Shown here: positions 1-9,144 of the stretch, one piece after another
Layout: every line of letters starts with the position of its first letter
Numbering within the stretch: position 1 is the first letter of the stretch
Source of the DNA: Aureispira sp. CCB-E
Lineage (GTDB): Bacteria; Bacteroidota; Bacteroidia; Chitinophagales; Saprospiraceae
Length of the DNA: 64,000 nt
Direction of reading: 5' to 3'
Assembly (NCBI RefSeq): GCF_031326345.1
Contig: NZ_CP133671.1
Coordinates: forward strand, 2,356,001 to 2,420,000
The notes under the pieces: model-generated
Told to the model about the DNA's origin: nothing
The model's input: the letters and a program-made list of their open reading frames with translations, nothing else
Database searches by the model: none
Position numbers and translations under genes: made by a program

Positions 1-2
1 TA

Positions 3-2534
3 ATCAGAGAATTAAATAGCAAGACATTTAGACCTTTATTTGATGTGAGTCCAAGCGATAAGGGAAATATTTTAATTCACATAATCACAGAATCTTTTTG
101 CATAAGATGTTTATGGATATTGGATGAATTGTATTTGACTGTTTTAAATACTGCTCTCAAGGAAGAAGATGAAGAGAATTATATACGATCTAAAAAGAGA
201 GCAACCTACTTGATGATTCCTGTTGATTTTGTTAAATACAATAGTCAGTATAGTTATAATAAGTTTAATCTTACACTTCTTCTCAAGAAAATTCGGCTTC
301 AAAAACAGTATGAAGGAAGTTATAGTAAGGGGAAGAGAGAAATCTATAAAGAGTTGAAGTTTTTCAAAGATCTAATAGAAAAAGAGCTTGAGGTAATAGA
401 AAAAAATGCTTTGAAACTTAAATATTCAAAATTTGATAAAAAAGGGAACCAAATATGGTTTACAATCGATATTGATGATAAGTATAGTCCTATTGGCTTT
501 ATATTTAATCATATTCGAAATTCTTTACCCCCAAATGAAGATGAATTTGAATATATAGTTAGTGCTACAGCAGATAAAAAACAAATGAAGAATCCATTGA
601 GATTCTCAGGTATAGCATATGATTTTGATATAAAAAAACGAATCATCAAATTTAAAGATTGCGAACACTTAGATTTTGATAAAATCCCTGCTAGAGGTTA
701 TATTTTTGAGAATACTGCAAAGCAAGAACAAGAGAAGAAAAGACAAAAAGAGGCTATAAGAAAGGTTGAATACGATGAGGTGGAAAATAGAGATTTAATT
801 TATTATTTGTTTAACCCTAATGATATCGATGTGGAACCTGTCCGAGATTATGAGCTAGAACATATCTATCAGACAGATGATAAGGGGAAGTCTTTTGAGT
901 ATAGCCCGAATCAAACAATGGCAATCCTAAATGCATTACACTTAGATCCTCTATCTATAATTCAAGGACCTCCAGGGACAGGGAAAACAACTGTTATCAC
1001 AGAAATTGTTTTTCAAATTTTGCATAATAATCCCGATGCGAAAATATTAATCACCTCTCAAACCAATGATGCGGTTGATAATGTATTAGATAATCTCTTG
1101 GAAAAAGACATTCCTATTCTTCGACTTAGTGGTTTTCGTAAACCTAAACAAAGTTTGAGAAAACATACTCTTGAACGTAAAATTGAAGGTTGGAAACAGG
1201 AGGTAAGAAAGAAGGCTCAAGCAAAATGGAAACCTATCAAAGAGGCTTTTGAGAAGGAAGTAGAAAAAGATAATATTATTCTGAGTAGAATACTAGAAAT
1301 AATTTCCTCTAACAAAAAATGGAATGAAAAAAAACAGCAAATTGATAACCTCATTGCTAAATTCAATTTCAATGATTTAGAAGATGCTTTAGTTTCAGAG
1401 ACTGTATTCATGGAAGCTCTTTCTAAAATGTCCAAAGCTGACTTTAAAGGCTTTTTTGAAAAACAAAAACTGCATAATGATTGGTTAGCTACAATTAGCT
1501 CCTTAGATGAGAATAGTAAGTTAAATCAAAAATTGATTGATACCATTCGAGTGATTGGAGCGACTACTAACCACATTGCCTCTAAAAAATATCAAAAATA
1601 TAACTTTGAATTTGACTATGTCATCATGGATGAGAGTGGCAAAGCAACCACAGCAGAATCATTAATACCATTAGTAATGGCAAATAAGGCTGTGTTAGTT
1701 GGGGATCATCGTCAATTAAGACCAATGCTAACTGCAAATAGAGAAGTAGAAAAATGGTTGAGGTCTAAGCACAATGAAGAATTTGATAGTTTTGATGATT
1801 ATTTTAACCGTCCAAGCCTCTTCGAGCAAATCATTACACAAATAGATTCTGATTACAAGAGCCAATTAGAGGTCTGTAGAAGATGTTCTGAAGACCAAGT
1901 GAAATTAATTTCACAAAGTTTCTATGAACCCTATAGTGACGAGCCTATTCAGTATGTTGCTCGACATGAATCAAAAGAGCATAATCTTGATTTAAAGGTG
2001 GATAGCTCAATTATTTTTCTTGATATTGGAAATTCTATTAAGAGTCAAAAAGATGGAAGTGGTTCCTCATATAATCAAGAAAGTGCTAATCTCATTCCTC
2101 AACTAATTAAAAAACTAGATCAGCAAGAACAAGTCAAAGGGTATTCTATTGGTGTAATAACGGGTTATACTGCACAAATGAAGAAAATTAGGAAAGCTAT
2201 TCAATCTGAAATTCAGCCAAATAAATTGAAGCATATTAAACTTTACGAACAGGTTGTTTCTTCAGTAGTAGATAGATTCCAAGGCTTAGAAAAGGATATA
2301 ATTATCTTTGATTTGGTAAGAAGCCGAGAAAATACCCTAGGTTTTTTAGCTAATGCAAATCGTGTAAATGTGGCTCTGTCGAGACAAAAGAGATTGATTA
2401 TTATTATTGGTAATTATGATTGGATAGTGCAAGCCAAAGCTCCTAATGATAATGAGGATATCCCTGCTCTTCAACGATATCTAAGAGCTATAAATAGAAA
2501 ATGGATTGTAAAAAGCATTGAACAAATATTCTAA
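3..2534 (+). CDS. Upf1/DNA2-like SF1 helicase (COG1112 type), 5' end outside window
   Basis: This is a superfamily 1B helicase that should unwind DNA or RNA using ATP. Motif I is GPPGTGKTT (about bases 965-991), motif II is MDESGKATTAES, motif III is VLVGDHRQLRPM, motif V is VVDRFQGLEKD and motif VI is NRVNVALSRQKR, all in the normal order. A GTG lies at base 45, but the frame stays open upstream to base 3 with no stop, so the protein very probably starts outside the window and the 829 residues after the GTG are a minimum. The stop overlaps the ATG of the PLD gene by one base, which implies translational coupling. A COG1112 helicase next to a PLD nuclease is the composition of Mokosh defence; type I Mokosh also has a Ser/Thr kinase domain on the helicase, which would lie in the missing part. 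The helicase call is firm; the system name is inference. Confidence 0.9.
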   Translation: MRELNSKTFRPLFDVSPSDKGNILIHIITESFCIRCLWILDELYLTVLNTALKEEDEENYIRSKKRATYLMIPVDFVKYNSQYSYNKFNLTLLLKKIRLQKQYEGSYSKGKREIYKELKFFKDLIEKELEVIEKNALKLKYSKFDKKGNQIWFTIDIDDKYSPIGFIFNHIRNSLPPNEDEFEYIVSATADKKQMKNPLRFSGIAYDFDIKKRIIKFKDCEHLDFDKIPARGYIFENTAKQEQEKKRQKEAIRKVEYDEVENRDLIYYLFNPNDIDVEPVRDYELEHIYQTDDKGKSFEYSPNQTMAILNALHLDPLSIIQGPPGTGKTTVITEIVFQILHNNPDAKILITSQTNDAVDNVLDNLLEKDIPILRLSGFRKPKQSLRKHTLERKIEGWKQEVRKKAQAKWKPIKEAFEKEVEKDNIILSRILEIISSNKKWNEKKQQIDNLIAKFNFNDLEDALVSETVFMEALSKMSKADFKGFFEKQKLHNDWLATISSLDENSKLNQKLIDTIRVIGATTNHIASKKYQKYNFEFDYVIMDESGKATTAESLIPLVMANKAVLVGDHRQLRPMLTANREVEKWLRSKHNEEFDSFDDYFNRPSLFEQIITQIDSDYKSQLEVCRRCSEDQVKLISQSFYEPYSDEPIQYVARHESKEHNLDLKVDSSIIFLDIGNSIKSQKDGSGSSYNQESANLIPQLIKKLDQQEQVKGYSIGVITGYTAQMKKIRKAIQSEIQPNKLKHIKLYEQVVSSVVDRFQGLEKDIIIFDLVRSRENTLGFLANANRVNVALSRQKRLIIIIGNYDWIVQAKAPNDNEDIPALQRYLRAINRKWIVKSIEQIF

Positions 2535-3925
2535 TGGATATAAAAGAAATACATAAGAAACTGGAGAAACAATGCCCTCCTGGTTATAAGGTGAACGAAA
2601 TTATTTTGTTTGCTTATCCTTATCGTCGTGTCATTGTTCCTGCTACAGTTAATAAAACCCCAGAAAAATCAATCCAACAAGTCTATTCAGTTCTTATTAG
2701 AGCGATTAAAATGGGATATGATACAGATGAGGAGTTAAGAGGTTTTCTTGGCTTGAATGAAGATGACTTTATTATACAGGAATTGTACTTCTTACGTGAA
2801 AGAGGTTATATCGATTTGATATCTGGGCAATGGCTAGTTACAGAAGAAGGTAACAAGTTTATTGAAGACAATAGTATTCTTAAGGTTCTTCAGGAAGAAG
2901 ACTTTGAGTTTTTGATTGATGCTGTAATGGATAAGGCACTTGCAAAAGACTTCAATGTTTATTCAGATAAAAGAAATGAGAATAAAATTAATGAAGAAAT
3001 AGATTATCCAATTAAAGATGAATTACTACTTCATAATAAGCATGAAGAGTTAGCAGATATATACAAATATCAACATAAGGGGAAAGCCTATCTAGTTGAT
3101 TACAATCAGAAAAGTATCAAATTTGATCAAAAGATGTATCATGATTATTATTTGATAGAATATATCCCTACCAAAGAAAAGGAAGGTGATTTTGAGCCTC
3201 GAATTGAAGTAAGAAATGCTGATAAGCATTATACCATCAATAAACGTTTAACTTCAGTTCTTGGGCAGCGTTATCCAGGAATTCTATATGATCTTAGTAG
3301 CTCTGAGAGAGTTAGTATTGCTAATTTAAGAGAGAAAGAAGATTATCAACTGGTTAGTGAATTCGTTAATACTTCAAAGTCTGAATCTACTGTTTCAGAT
3401 ACTAGAACATTATCAATTTGGGAAACTCAAGCCCAATTTGAAGAAGCATTAAGAACAGTCAAAAAGAAAATTTTAATTGAAAGCCCCTGGATTAAACGAG
3501 CCACTTTAAAGTACATCCATCTTTTCAAAAATGCATTAGAGAGAGGAGCTGAAATCATTATTCTCTATGGAATAGAAGGAAATGATGAGCATCATCGCAA
3601 AGCAGAAAAAGAAGTTGAGAACCTTGATAGAAATAATAGTAACTTTCATCTAGTCCATCTCCCAACTCATTTTGAAGAGCAAGGAAACTACAATATGACT
3701 GGAACCCATCGAAAATTGATTATTAAAGACAATGATTACTATATCCAAGGAAGCTTTAATTTCCTTTCCTTCAATAAAGAAGAGGGGCAAAAAGTAGCGA
3801 ACGAGGAAAGCATCATGATTTCGAAGAATGTAGCGAAGAAGTGGGATGACGTATTTCGAGGTTATGATATAGACCAACAGATTATTGGCAGATTTAACAA
3901 AGCAAACAAGACGCATAAAAAATAA
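2534..3925 (+). CDS. Phospholipase D-fold nuclease-like protein (single HKD motif)
   Basis: This 463-aa protein carries one PLD catalytic motif, HRKLIIKD (HxKxxxxD, His at about residue 392), followed by the usual GSFNFLSFN segment. Proteins of this fold with a single HKD motif normally pair two copies to make one active site and act as nucleases or phosphodiesterases. Residues 1-115 are a helical, winged-helix-like region; the middle (about 170-300) is not recognised. The ATG overlaps the stop of the upstream helicase gene, and the methyltransferase gene follows after 5 bases, so it sits inside the operon. The partner and order fit MkoB of Mokosh type I; DrmC of DISARM is also a PLD protein, so the family alone does not decide. 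I see no signal peptide, so a cytoplasmic nuclease is likelier than a lipase. Confidence 0.85.
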   Translation: MDIKEIHKKLEKQCPPGYKVNEIILFAYPYRRVIVPATVNKTPEKSIQQVYSVLIRAIKMGYDTDEELRGFLGLNEDDFIIQELYFLRERGYIDLISGQWLVTEEGNKFIEDNSILKVLQEEDFEFLIDAVMDKALAKDFNVYSDKRNENKINEEIDYPIKDELLLHNKHEELADIYKYQHKGKAYLVDYNQKSIKFDQKMYHDYYLIEYIPTKEKEGDFEPRIEVRNADKHYTINKRLTSVLGQRYPGILYDLSSSERVSIANLREKEDYQLVSEFVNTSKSESTVSDTRTLSIWETQAQFEEALRTVKKKILIESPWIKRATLKYIHLFKNALERGAEIIILYGIEGNDEHHRKAEKEVENLDRNNSNFHLVHLPTHFEEQGNYNMTGTHRKLIIKDNDYYIQGSFNFLSFNKEEGQKVANEESIMISKNVAKKWDDVFRGYDIDQQIIGRFNKANKTHKK

Positions 3926-3930
3926 TAGAA

Positions 3931-6900
3931 ATGATAAATTTCATTCAAAATATAGGAGACTACTTTTCATCCAATTACTTTGATGAGGACTTTTACAAGA
4001 AGGTAAAAGAGAAGTCAGGGCATGCTGATAACGATGTGAAGGTATTTCAGAAGAGGATATCTAGTTTGAAGGAAAAATACTTCCGATTCAAGCAGACTTA
4101 TCTGGATGACAGGATGAGAACCAAGGATAAAATTACAGAAACGCATCAGTTTCATACGGAAGTGCTGAAAGCCTTAGGTTATCCTGGGGGTAAACCAGAG
4201 TATAAGCAGCTATTCCCATTGGATGAAAAGAATGTTATTCCTGTACGTCATACCCTATATCGTGGGGAGCAGCCTCATTTGATGATTATGGAAATGCAGG
4301 CTCTAATTAGCGATGGTGGTCGAGAGCCTGATGGATTGTTTGATCAACGATATCATCAGGAGAAGGACGAGTCAGCTTTTATGCCACAGGCTCAGGAGTA
4401 TGATTGTTCAGATTGGTCCAATGTCTTTGAAGTGAAGGAGGATGAAACGATTTCTCCTATGATTATCAATAAGGCGATATCTCAATTATTCTTGATTGCA
4501 CAGCATAGAAGACCACAGTATATTCTACTATGTGCAGGGAATCAATACTTCTTACTGGAGCAAGAGAAGTGGTTTAAGGGAGCTTATTTGCAGTTTGATA
4601 TTGAGGCTTTGTTTGATGAAGTAACAGGAACGAAGAAAAAGGATTATTATTCCCTCTTTTATTTCTTATTGGCGAAGAACCATCTTGCTCCTCAATCAGA
4701 GATTGTTTTGATGGAGCAATTGGATGAAGATTCTCATAAGTCTGCTTTTGAAGTAACCAAAGACTTGAAAGAAGGGGTTATTCATGCGGTAGAGTCACTG
4801 GCGAATGAGGCGGTTTATTATTTGCAAAACAATAATCCTGATGATATTTCAAATCTTGATGCACAAGACTTGAAGAATGATTGTTTGACGATGGTGTATC
4901 GATTGCTGTTTCTATTCTATGCAGAATCTAGGAATGATTTGGATATTCTACCTGTTAATGATGAAGCCTATCAGCATGGATATTCTTTGGAGATGTTGAG
5001 AGATTTGGAGCAGGTGCCTTTGAATACCGATAGTAGTCAGAATGGATTTTTCTTTCATGAGTCTTTGAGTCGATTGTTTTATCTGTTGAATCATGGTTGT
5101 CGTGAGGAAGAGCAGTTGAACAAGAGCTTTCGAGTACGTCAGTTGGATTCACCACTCTTTGATGATGCAAAGCTGCATATCCTACCTCATGTCAAAATAC
5201 GAAATGTTATCTGGCAGGATGTGATTTGCCAATTATCGCTTTCCAAAAAACAGAAGCGTAAAGCTAGGGGAAGAATATCTTATGCCAATCTAGGTATCAA
5301 CCAATTGGGCTCGGTTTATGAGAGCTTATTGGCTTTTCGAGGTTTTTTTGCTGAGACGGATTATATTGAAGTGCATCGAAAGTTGAAGAAAAAGGAAACG
5401 TCTGAGCAGGTTGCTCGAAAAGATGGTTCCTACTTGGTTCCAAGACATCGCATGGATGATTTTGATATTGCTGAAGTCTATCATGATAGAGAGGATAAAA
5501 TCAAGATTATCCCTAAAGGAACCTTTATCTATCGCTTGAGTGGTCGTGATCGTAAGAAGTCGGCTTCTTTTTATACACCAGAGGTATTGACAGAATGTAC
5601 GGTAAAATATACCTTAAAGCCTATTTTGGAGCGAGTCACTAATGGCGAGATGAAAGCCTTAGACTTGCTTGACCTCAAAATTCTGGAACCTGCTATGGGA
5701 GCAGCTGCTTTCCACAATGAGGTGATTAACCAATTGGCAGAAGCCTATCTGAGTTTTCGACAAGATGAACTAGGTAGAAAGGCAGCTCCAGATAAATACC
5801 AGGAAGAACTTCAAAAAATTAAAGCCTACATTGCTCTCAATAATGTCTATGGAGTGGATTTAAATCCAACGGCTGTGGAGTTGGGGAAATTATCGCTTTG
5901 GTTGAACGTGATACACAAAGATATGCAAACGCCTTTTTTTGGCTATCGTCTTGGTGTGGGGAATGCGGTTGTTGGAGCATGGCTCAAGGTCTATCCTCAA
6001 AAAGCTTTTGTAGCAGAGTATACCTCCCAACGTGCTAAAAAGATGAAAAAGAAAGAATGGTGGGATACAGCTCCAATTCATCTGAAGTATGAAGAAGGCA
6101 AACTCAAACGCAAAAAGAGCGATATCTATCATTTCTTATTGCCTGATAAAAATATGGTGCCTTCTGCCAAAATAAAATTGCTAAAAGAAGCTTATCCTAA
6201 TGAAGCCAAGCGGGTAATTGAATGGCGTAAAGATTTCATTCAGCCTTTGTCTATGGGGGAAGTAGAAAACTTGAAGCTTATCTCTATTGCTATTGATAAG
6301 CTTTTGGAAGAGCATTATGAGTTCCAACAACGCATCAATATCCAAACTCAAATCAAGACGGATTTCTTTGGAGCACATGAGAAGGGCGAACAGGTCAAGC
6401 TCAAAGCCAAGAGCTATGATGAAAAAGAAAAAATGGCTGCCATGCGTAGCCAAACCAATGCGCCCTATTACAAGCTCAAGCTGATAATGGACTATTGGTG
6501 TAGCCTCTGGTTTTGGGATGTACGAGATGCTTTTCAGTTGCCTTCTCGCCAAGAATGGTATCAGGATATCGTGAATATTCTCAATATTGACTTGCAAAAA
6601 CTGGCTGAAGAAACAGTATCTGAGGACCCTGTCTTTAAAACAGCTGGGCAGCAGGGAAATCTATTTGGTGGAGCACAACAACTCACTCTCAAAAGCTACA
6701 AAAAGGAAAAGACTTCGGTACAGAAAAAAATAGCAGAAGTACTCAAAGAGCAAAAAACTTCGCTTTTCAAAAATGACCGTTCAAAGTTGGTGATGGATTA
6801 TGCGAATAAGTATAGCTTTTTTCATTACCAATTAGAGTTTATTGAAGTTTACAAAGAGAGAAAAGGATTTGATGTCGTGGTAGGTAATCCTCCATGGGTT

Positions 6901-8763
6901 AATATAGAAATGGATGAAGCTGGTATAATATCAGAAGAACATCCTGAAATCGCAATAAGAAAGATGTCAGCCCCACAGGTTAAAAAAATGGCGATGAAAA
7001 TTCTTTCTTCAAATAAAGAGTTAAATAGTATCTATAAAAATGAAGCTACATGGGCAGATTCAACTAAAGATTTTTTGGGAGGGTATCAAAATTACCCACT
7101 ATTAAAAGGTCAGAGGAATAATTTGTACAAGTGCATTCTTACAAATACATTTCAATTAACTTCCCAAAATGGATTTATTGGTTTAGTCCATCCTGAAGGT
7201 ATATATGATGACCCGAAAGGACAACCATTGAGAAAAGATGTTTACAGAAGATTGAAATATCATTTTCAGTTTTGGAATGCTTTAAAACTTTTTGTAGAAA
7301 TAAAAGATAGTAAGTTCTACTCTATTAATGTTTACTCAGGTCTAAAGTCTGAAATTCAGTTTGTCTCTATGAGTAATATTTTTTCTACATCAACAGTTTA
7401 TGGTTCTTTTATTGACCAGGATAATAATAAAGGATGTGGAGGAATAAAAAAAAGAAACAAAGAAGGGGAATTTATTTGGAACACATCTCCCCATAGAGAT
7501 CGACTAGTTTATTATACAAAAGAGGAACTATCGTTAATCGCAAAAACTTTTGAAAATTCTAATGATTGGGAAACTACAAAACTTGTTTCACTTCACTCTA
7601 GAGGTTTATTACATATTATTAGGAAACTTGGAGAGAAAAAAAGTAGAACTTTAAGCCAAGACTTTTTTACGACAGATGGGCTTAATGAGGTAAATGCACA
7701 AAAAGAGAATATTTTATTAAGGAAGACTAGTTATCCAACTAATAAAGCAATTGTTTTTAATGGGGCCCAAGTATTTTTGAGTACTTCATTTTATAAAAAT
7801 CCTAAGCAAGAATGTAAACTTAATTCTGATTACGATATAATCAATTTAACTGAAATAGAAGAGCGTTTCATTCCTAGAACCAATTTTTTACCATTAGATA
7901 CAGATCGTTTTAATGATAAAATTGAAGGATTAAACAATTTGTATTGGATTAAATCTACTAGAATTGGTTTTAGGAAAATGCTTGATAATACATCCTTAAG
8001 GACTCTTCATCCTGTGCTAATTCCACCTGATGCGTCTCATACAAATGGAATAATCAGTATTCAATTCAAAAATGATTATGATTTACTAAAAACATTATCT
8101 CTATGTTCTTCAATAATATTAGATTTTTATATAAAGAGTTTAGGTAAAAATAATTTATATGATGAAACTATTCAAAATTTATTTTTAGAAGTAAATAACT
8201 CTAAATGTCTGGATCAGCTTTTTGTTAGAGCGTTAATGTTGAATTGTTTAAGTAACCAATATTCAGTTTTTTGGAACAAGAACTGGCAAGAATCCTTCAA
8301 GCAAAGCAACTGGAGCAAAGAAGACTCACGCCTAAAATCCTTCCACACCCTCACCGAAAACTGGCAATGGGAAACCCCACTCCGCAACTGGTACGAGCGT
8401 CGTTGGGCATTGGTAGAGATTGATGTGATTGTAGCGATGGCTTTAGGTCTTACGCTAGATGAGTTGATTTTGATCTACAATGTACAGTTTCCTGTCTTAC
8501 AACAAAACGAAGATGATACGTGGTACGATACCAAGGGGAATATTGTCTTTACTTGTTCCAAGGGGCTTACTGGTGTTGGGCTGGATCGTCCTGTGTGGAA
8601 TACTATCAAGGAGATGACCGCTGGAGAGACTTATGTGCATACGATAGAGAAGAGTGAGTTGTATTATGGCAAGCAGGTGACTTATTATGCTCCTTTTGAT
8701 AAGTGTGATCGTGTGGCCGATTATAAGGTGGCTTGGGGGCATTTTGAGGAGGTGTTTAAATAA
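3931..8763 (+). CDS. Large Eco57I-like N6-adenine DNA methyltransferase, defence associated
   Basis: This 1610-aa protein has the class I methyltransferase motifs of the Eco57I/type IIG group: LEPAMGAAAF for AdoMet binding (about residues 585-594) and the catalytic NPPW (about 985-988), so N6-adenine methylation is expected. The first 500 residues are long enough to hold a nuclease or scaffold domain, but I cannot point to a catalytic motif. Residues from about 1000 to 1440, the expected target-recognition region, are encoded by much more AT-rich DNA than the flanks, with a sharp change near base 8280. It lies 5 bases after the PLD gene in a co-oriented operon with a DUF1998 helicase, as adenine methylases do in class 1 DISARM. 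A stand-alone type IIG enzyme or a BREX PglX-like role are alternatives; no PglZ or BrxC gene is seen. Confidence 0.85.
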   Translation: MINFIQNIGDYFSSNYFDEDFYKKVKEKSGHADNDVKVFQKRISSLKEKYFRFKQTYLDDRMRTKDKITETHQFHTEVLKALGYPGGKPEYKQLFPLDEKNVIPVRHTLYRGEQPHLMIMEMQALISDGGREPDGLFDQRYHQEKDESAFMPQAQEYDCSDWSNVFEVKEDETISPMIINKAISQLFLIAQHRRPQYILLCAGNQYFLLEQEKWFKGAYLQFDIEALFDEVTGTKKKDYYSLFYFLLAKNHLAPQSEIVLMEQLDEDSHKSAFEVTKDLKEGVIHAVESLANEAVYYLQNNNPDDISNLDAQDLKNDCLTMVYRLLFLFYAESRNDLDILPVNDEAYQHGYSLEMLRDLEQVPLNTDSSQNGFFFHESLSRLFYLLNHGCREEEQLNKSFRVRQLDSPLFDDAKLHILPHVKIRNVIWQDVICQLSLSKKQKRKARGRISYANLGINQLGSVYESLLAFRGFFAETDYIEVHRKLKKKETSEQVARKDGSYLVPRHRMDDFDIAEVYHDREDKIKIIPKGTFIYRLSGRDRKKSASFYTPEVLTECTVKYTLKPILERVTNGEMKALDLLDLKILEPAMGAAAFHNEVINQLAEAYLSFRQDELGRKAAPDKYQEELQKIKAYIALNNVYGVDLNPTAVELGKLSLWLNVIHKDMQTPFFGYRLGVGNAVVGAWLKVYPQKAFVAEYTSQRAKKMKKKEWWDTAPIHLKYEEGKLKRKKSDIYHFLLPDKNMVPSAKIKLLKEAYPNEAKRVIEWRKDFIQPLSMGEVENLKLISIAIDKLLEEHYEFQQRINIQTQIKTDFFGAHEKGEQVKLKAKSYDEKEKMAAMRSQTNAPYYKLKLIMDYWCSLWFWDVRDAFQLPSRQEWYQDIVNILNIDLQKLAEETVSEDPVFKTAGQQGNLFGGAQQLTLKSYKKEKTSVQKKIAEVLKEQKTSLFKNDRSKLVMDYANKYSFFHYQLEFIEVYKERKGFDVVVGNPPWVNIEMDEAGIISEEHPEIAIRKMSAPQVKKMAMKILSSNKELNSIYKNEATWADSTKDFLGGYQNYPLLKGQRNNLYKCILTNTFQLTSQNGFIGLVHPEGIYDDPKGQPLRKDVYRRLKYHFQFWNALKLFVEIKDSKFYSINVYSGLKSEIQFVSMSNIFSTSTVYGSFIDQDNNKGCGGIKKRNKEGEFIWNTSPHRDRLVYYTKEELSLIAKTFENSNDWETTKLVSLHSRGLLHIIRKLGEKKSRTLSQDFFTTDGLNEVNAQKENILLRKTSYPTNKAIVFNGAQVFLSTSFYKNPKQECKLNSDYDIINLTEIEERFIPRTNFLPLDTDRFNDKIEGLNNLYWIKSTRIGFRKMLDNTSLRTLHPVLIPPDASHTNGIISIQFKNDYDLLKTLSLCSSIILDFYIKSLGKNNLYDETIQNLFLEVNNSKCLDQLFVRALMLNCLSNQYSVFWNKNWQESFKQSNWSKEDSRLKSFHTLTENWQWETPLRNWYERRWALVEIDVIVAMALGLTLDELILIYNVQFPVLQQNEDDTWYDTKGNIVFTCSKGLTGVGLDRPVWNTIKEMTAGETYVHTIEKSELYYGKQVTYYAPFDKCDRVADYKVAWGHFEEVFK

Positions 8764-8782
8764 ACAAAATATATCAAGAAAT

Positions 8783-9136
8783 ATGAAGAAGAAAATATCA
8801 TGCACAACAGAGTCCTTTTTGAATAATGCAGAGTATAGAAGTTTTTTACTAGGCCTTTTCGAGCAATATGAGGACAAATTTCTACTGGCTAATAAAGTTC
8901 AAATTGAGATGAAACGTCAGCAATCATTAGGGATAGACCAGGCAAAGCAAAATAAGATTGATGTTAGTGATGATGGCAAGGCAATTTCAATTACATATTA
9001 TGCGAATGTTTTTTGGAAGGAAGATAAAACATTAACGAAAGAGCCATCTCCTCAAGATGTTAGCTCAGGAGTATCACATCTTTTGGATAAAGCTGTCAAA
9101 CTAGATAATGATAAATACAAAGAACTAAATCCTTAA
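8783..9136 (+). CDS. Small unknown protein within the defence operon
   Basis: The protein is 117 aa if it starts at the ATG at 8783, which lies 19 bases after the methyltransferase stop. An in-frame ATG at 8687 would overlap the methyltransferase gene by 77 bases and add a stretch of unlikely residues, so I prefer 8783. The product is soluble and charged, with a short phrase KVQIEMKRQQS and no transmembrane segment. I do not recognise a family. Its place between the methyltransferase and the GHKL ATPase gene, with 8 bases to the latter, says that it belongs to the operon and may be a small adaptor of the large proteins. Confidence 0.7.
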   Translation: MKKKISCTTESFLNNAEYRSFLLGLFEQYEDKFLLANKVQIEMKRQQSLGIDQAKQNKIDVSDDGKAISITYYANVFWKEDKTLTKEPSPQDVSSGVSHLLDKAVKLDNDKYKELNP

Positions 9137-9144
9137 TAGTATCT

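Noticed and set aside
3931-8763. Methyltransferase as BREX PglX
   Set aside because: No PglZ, BrxC or BrxL gene is in the window, and the neighbours point to DISARM/Druantia-like systems.
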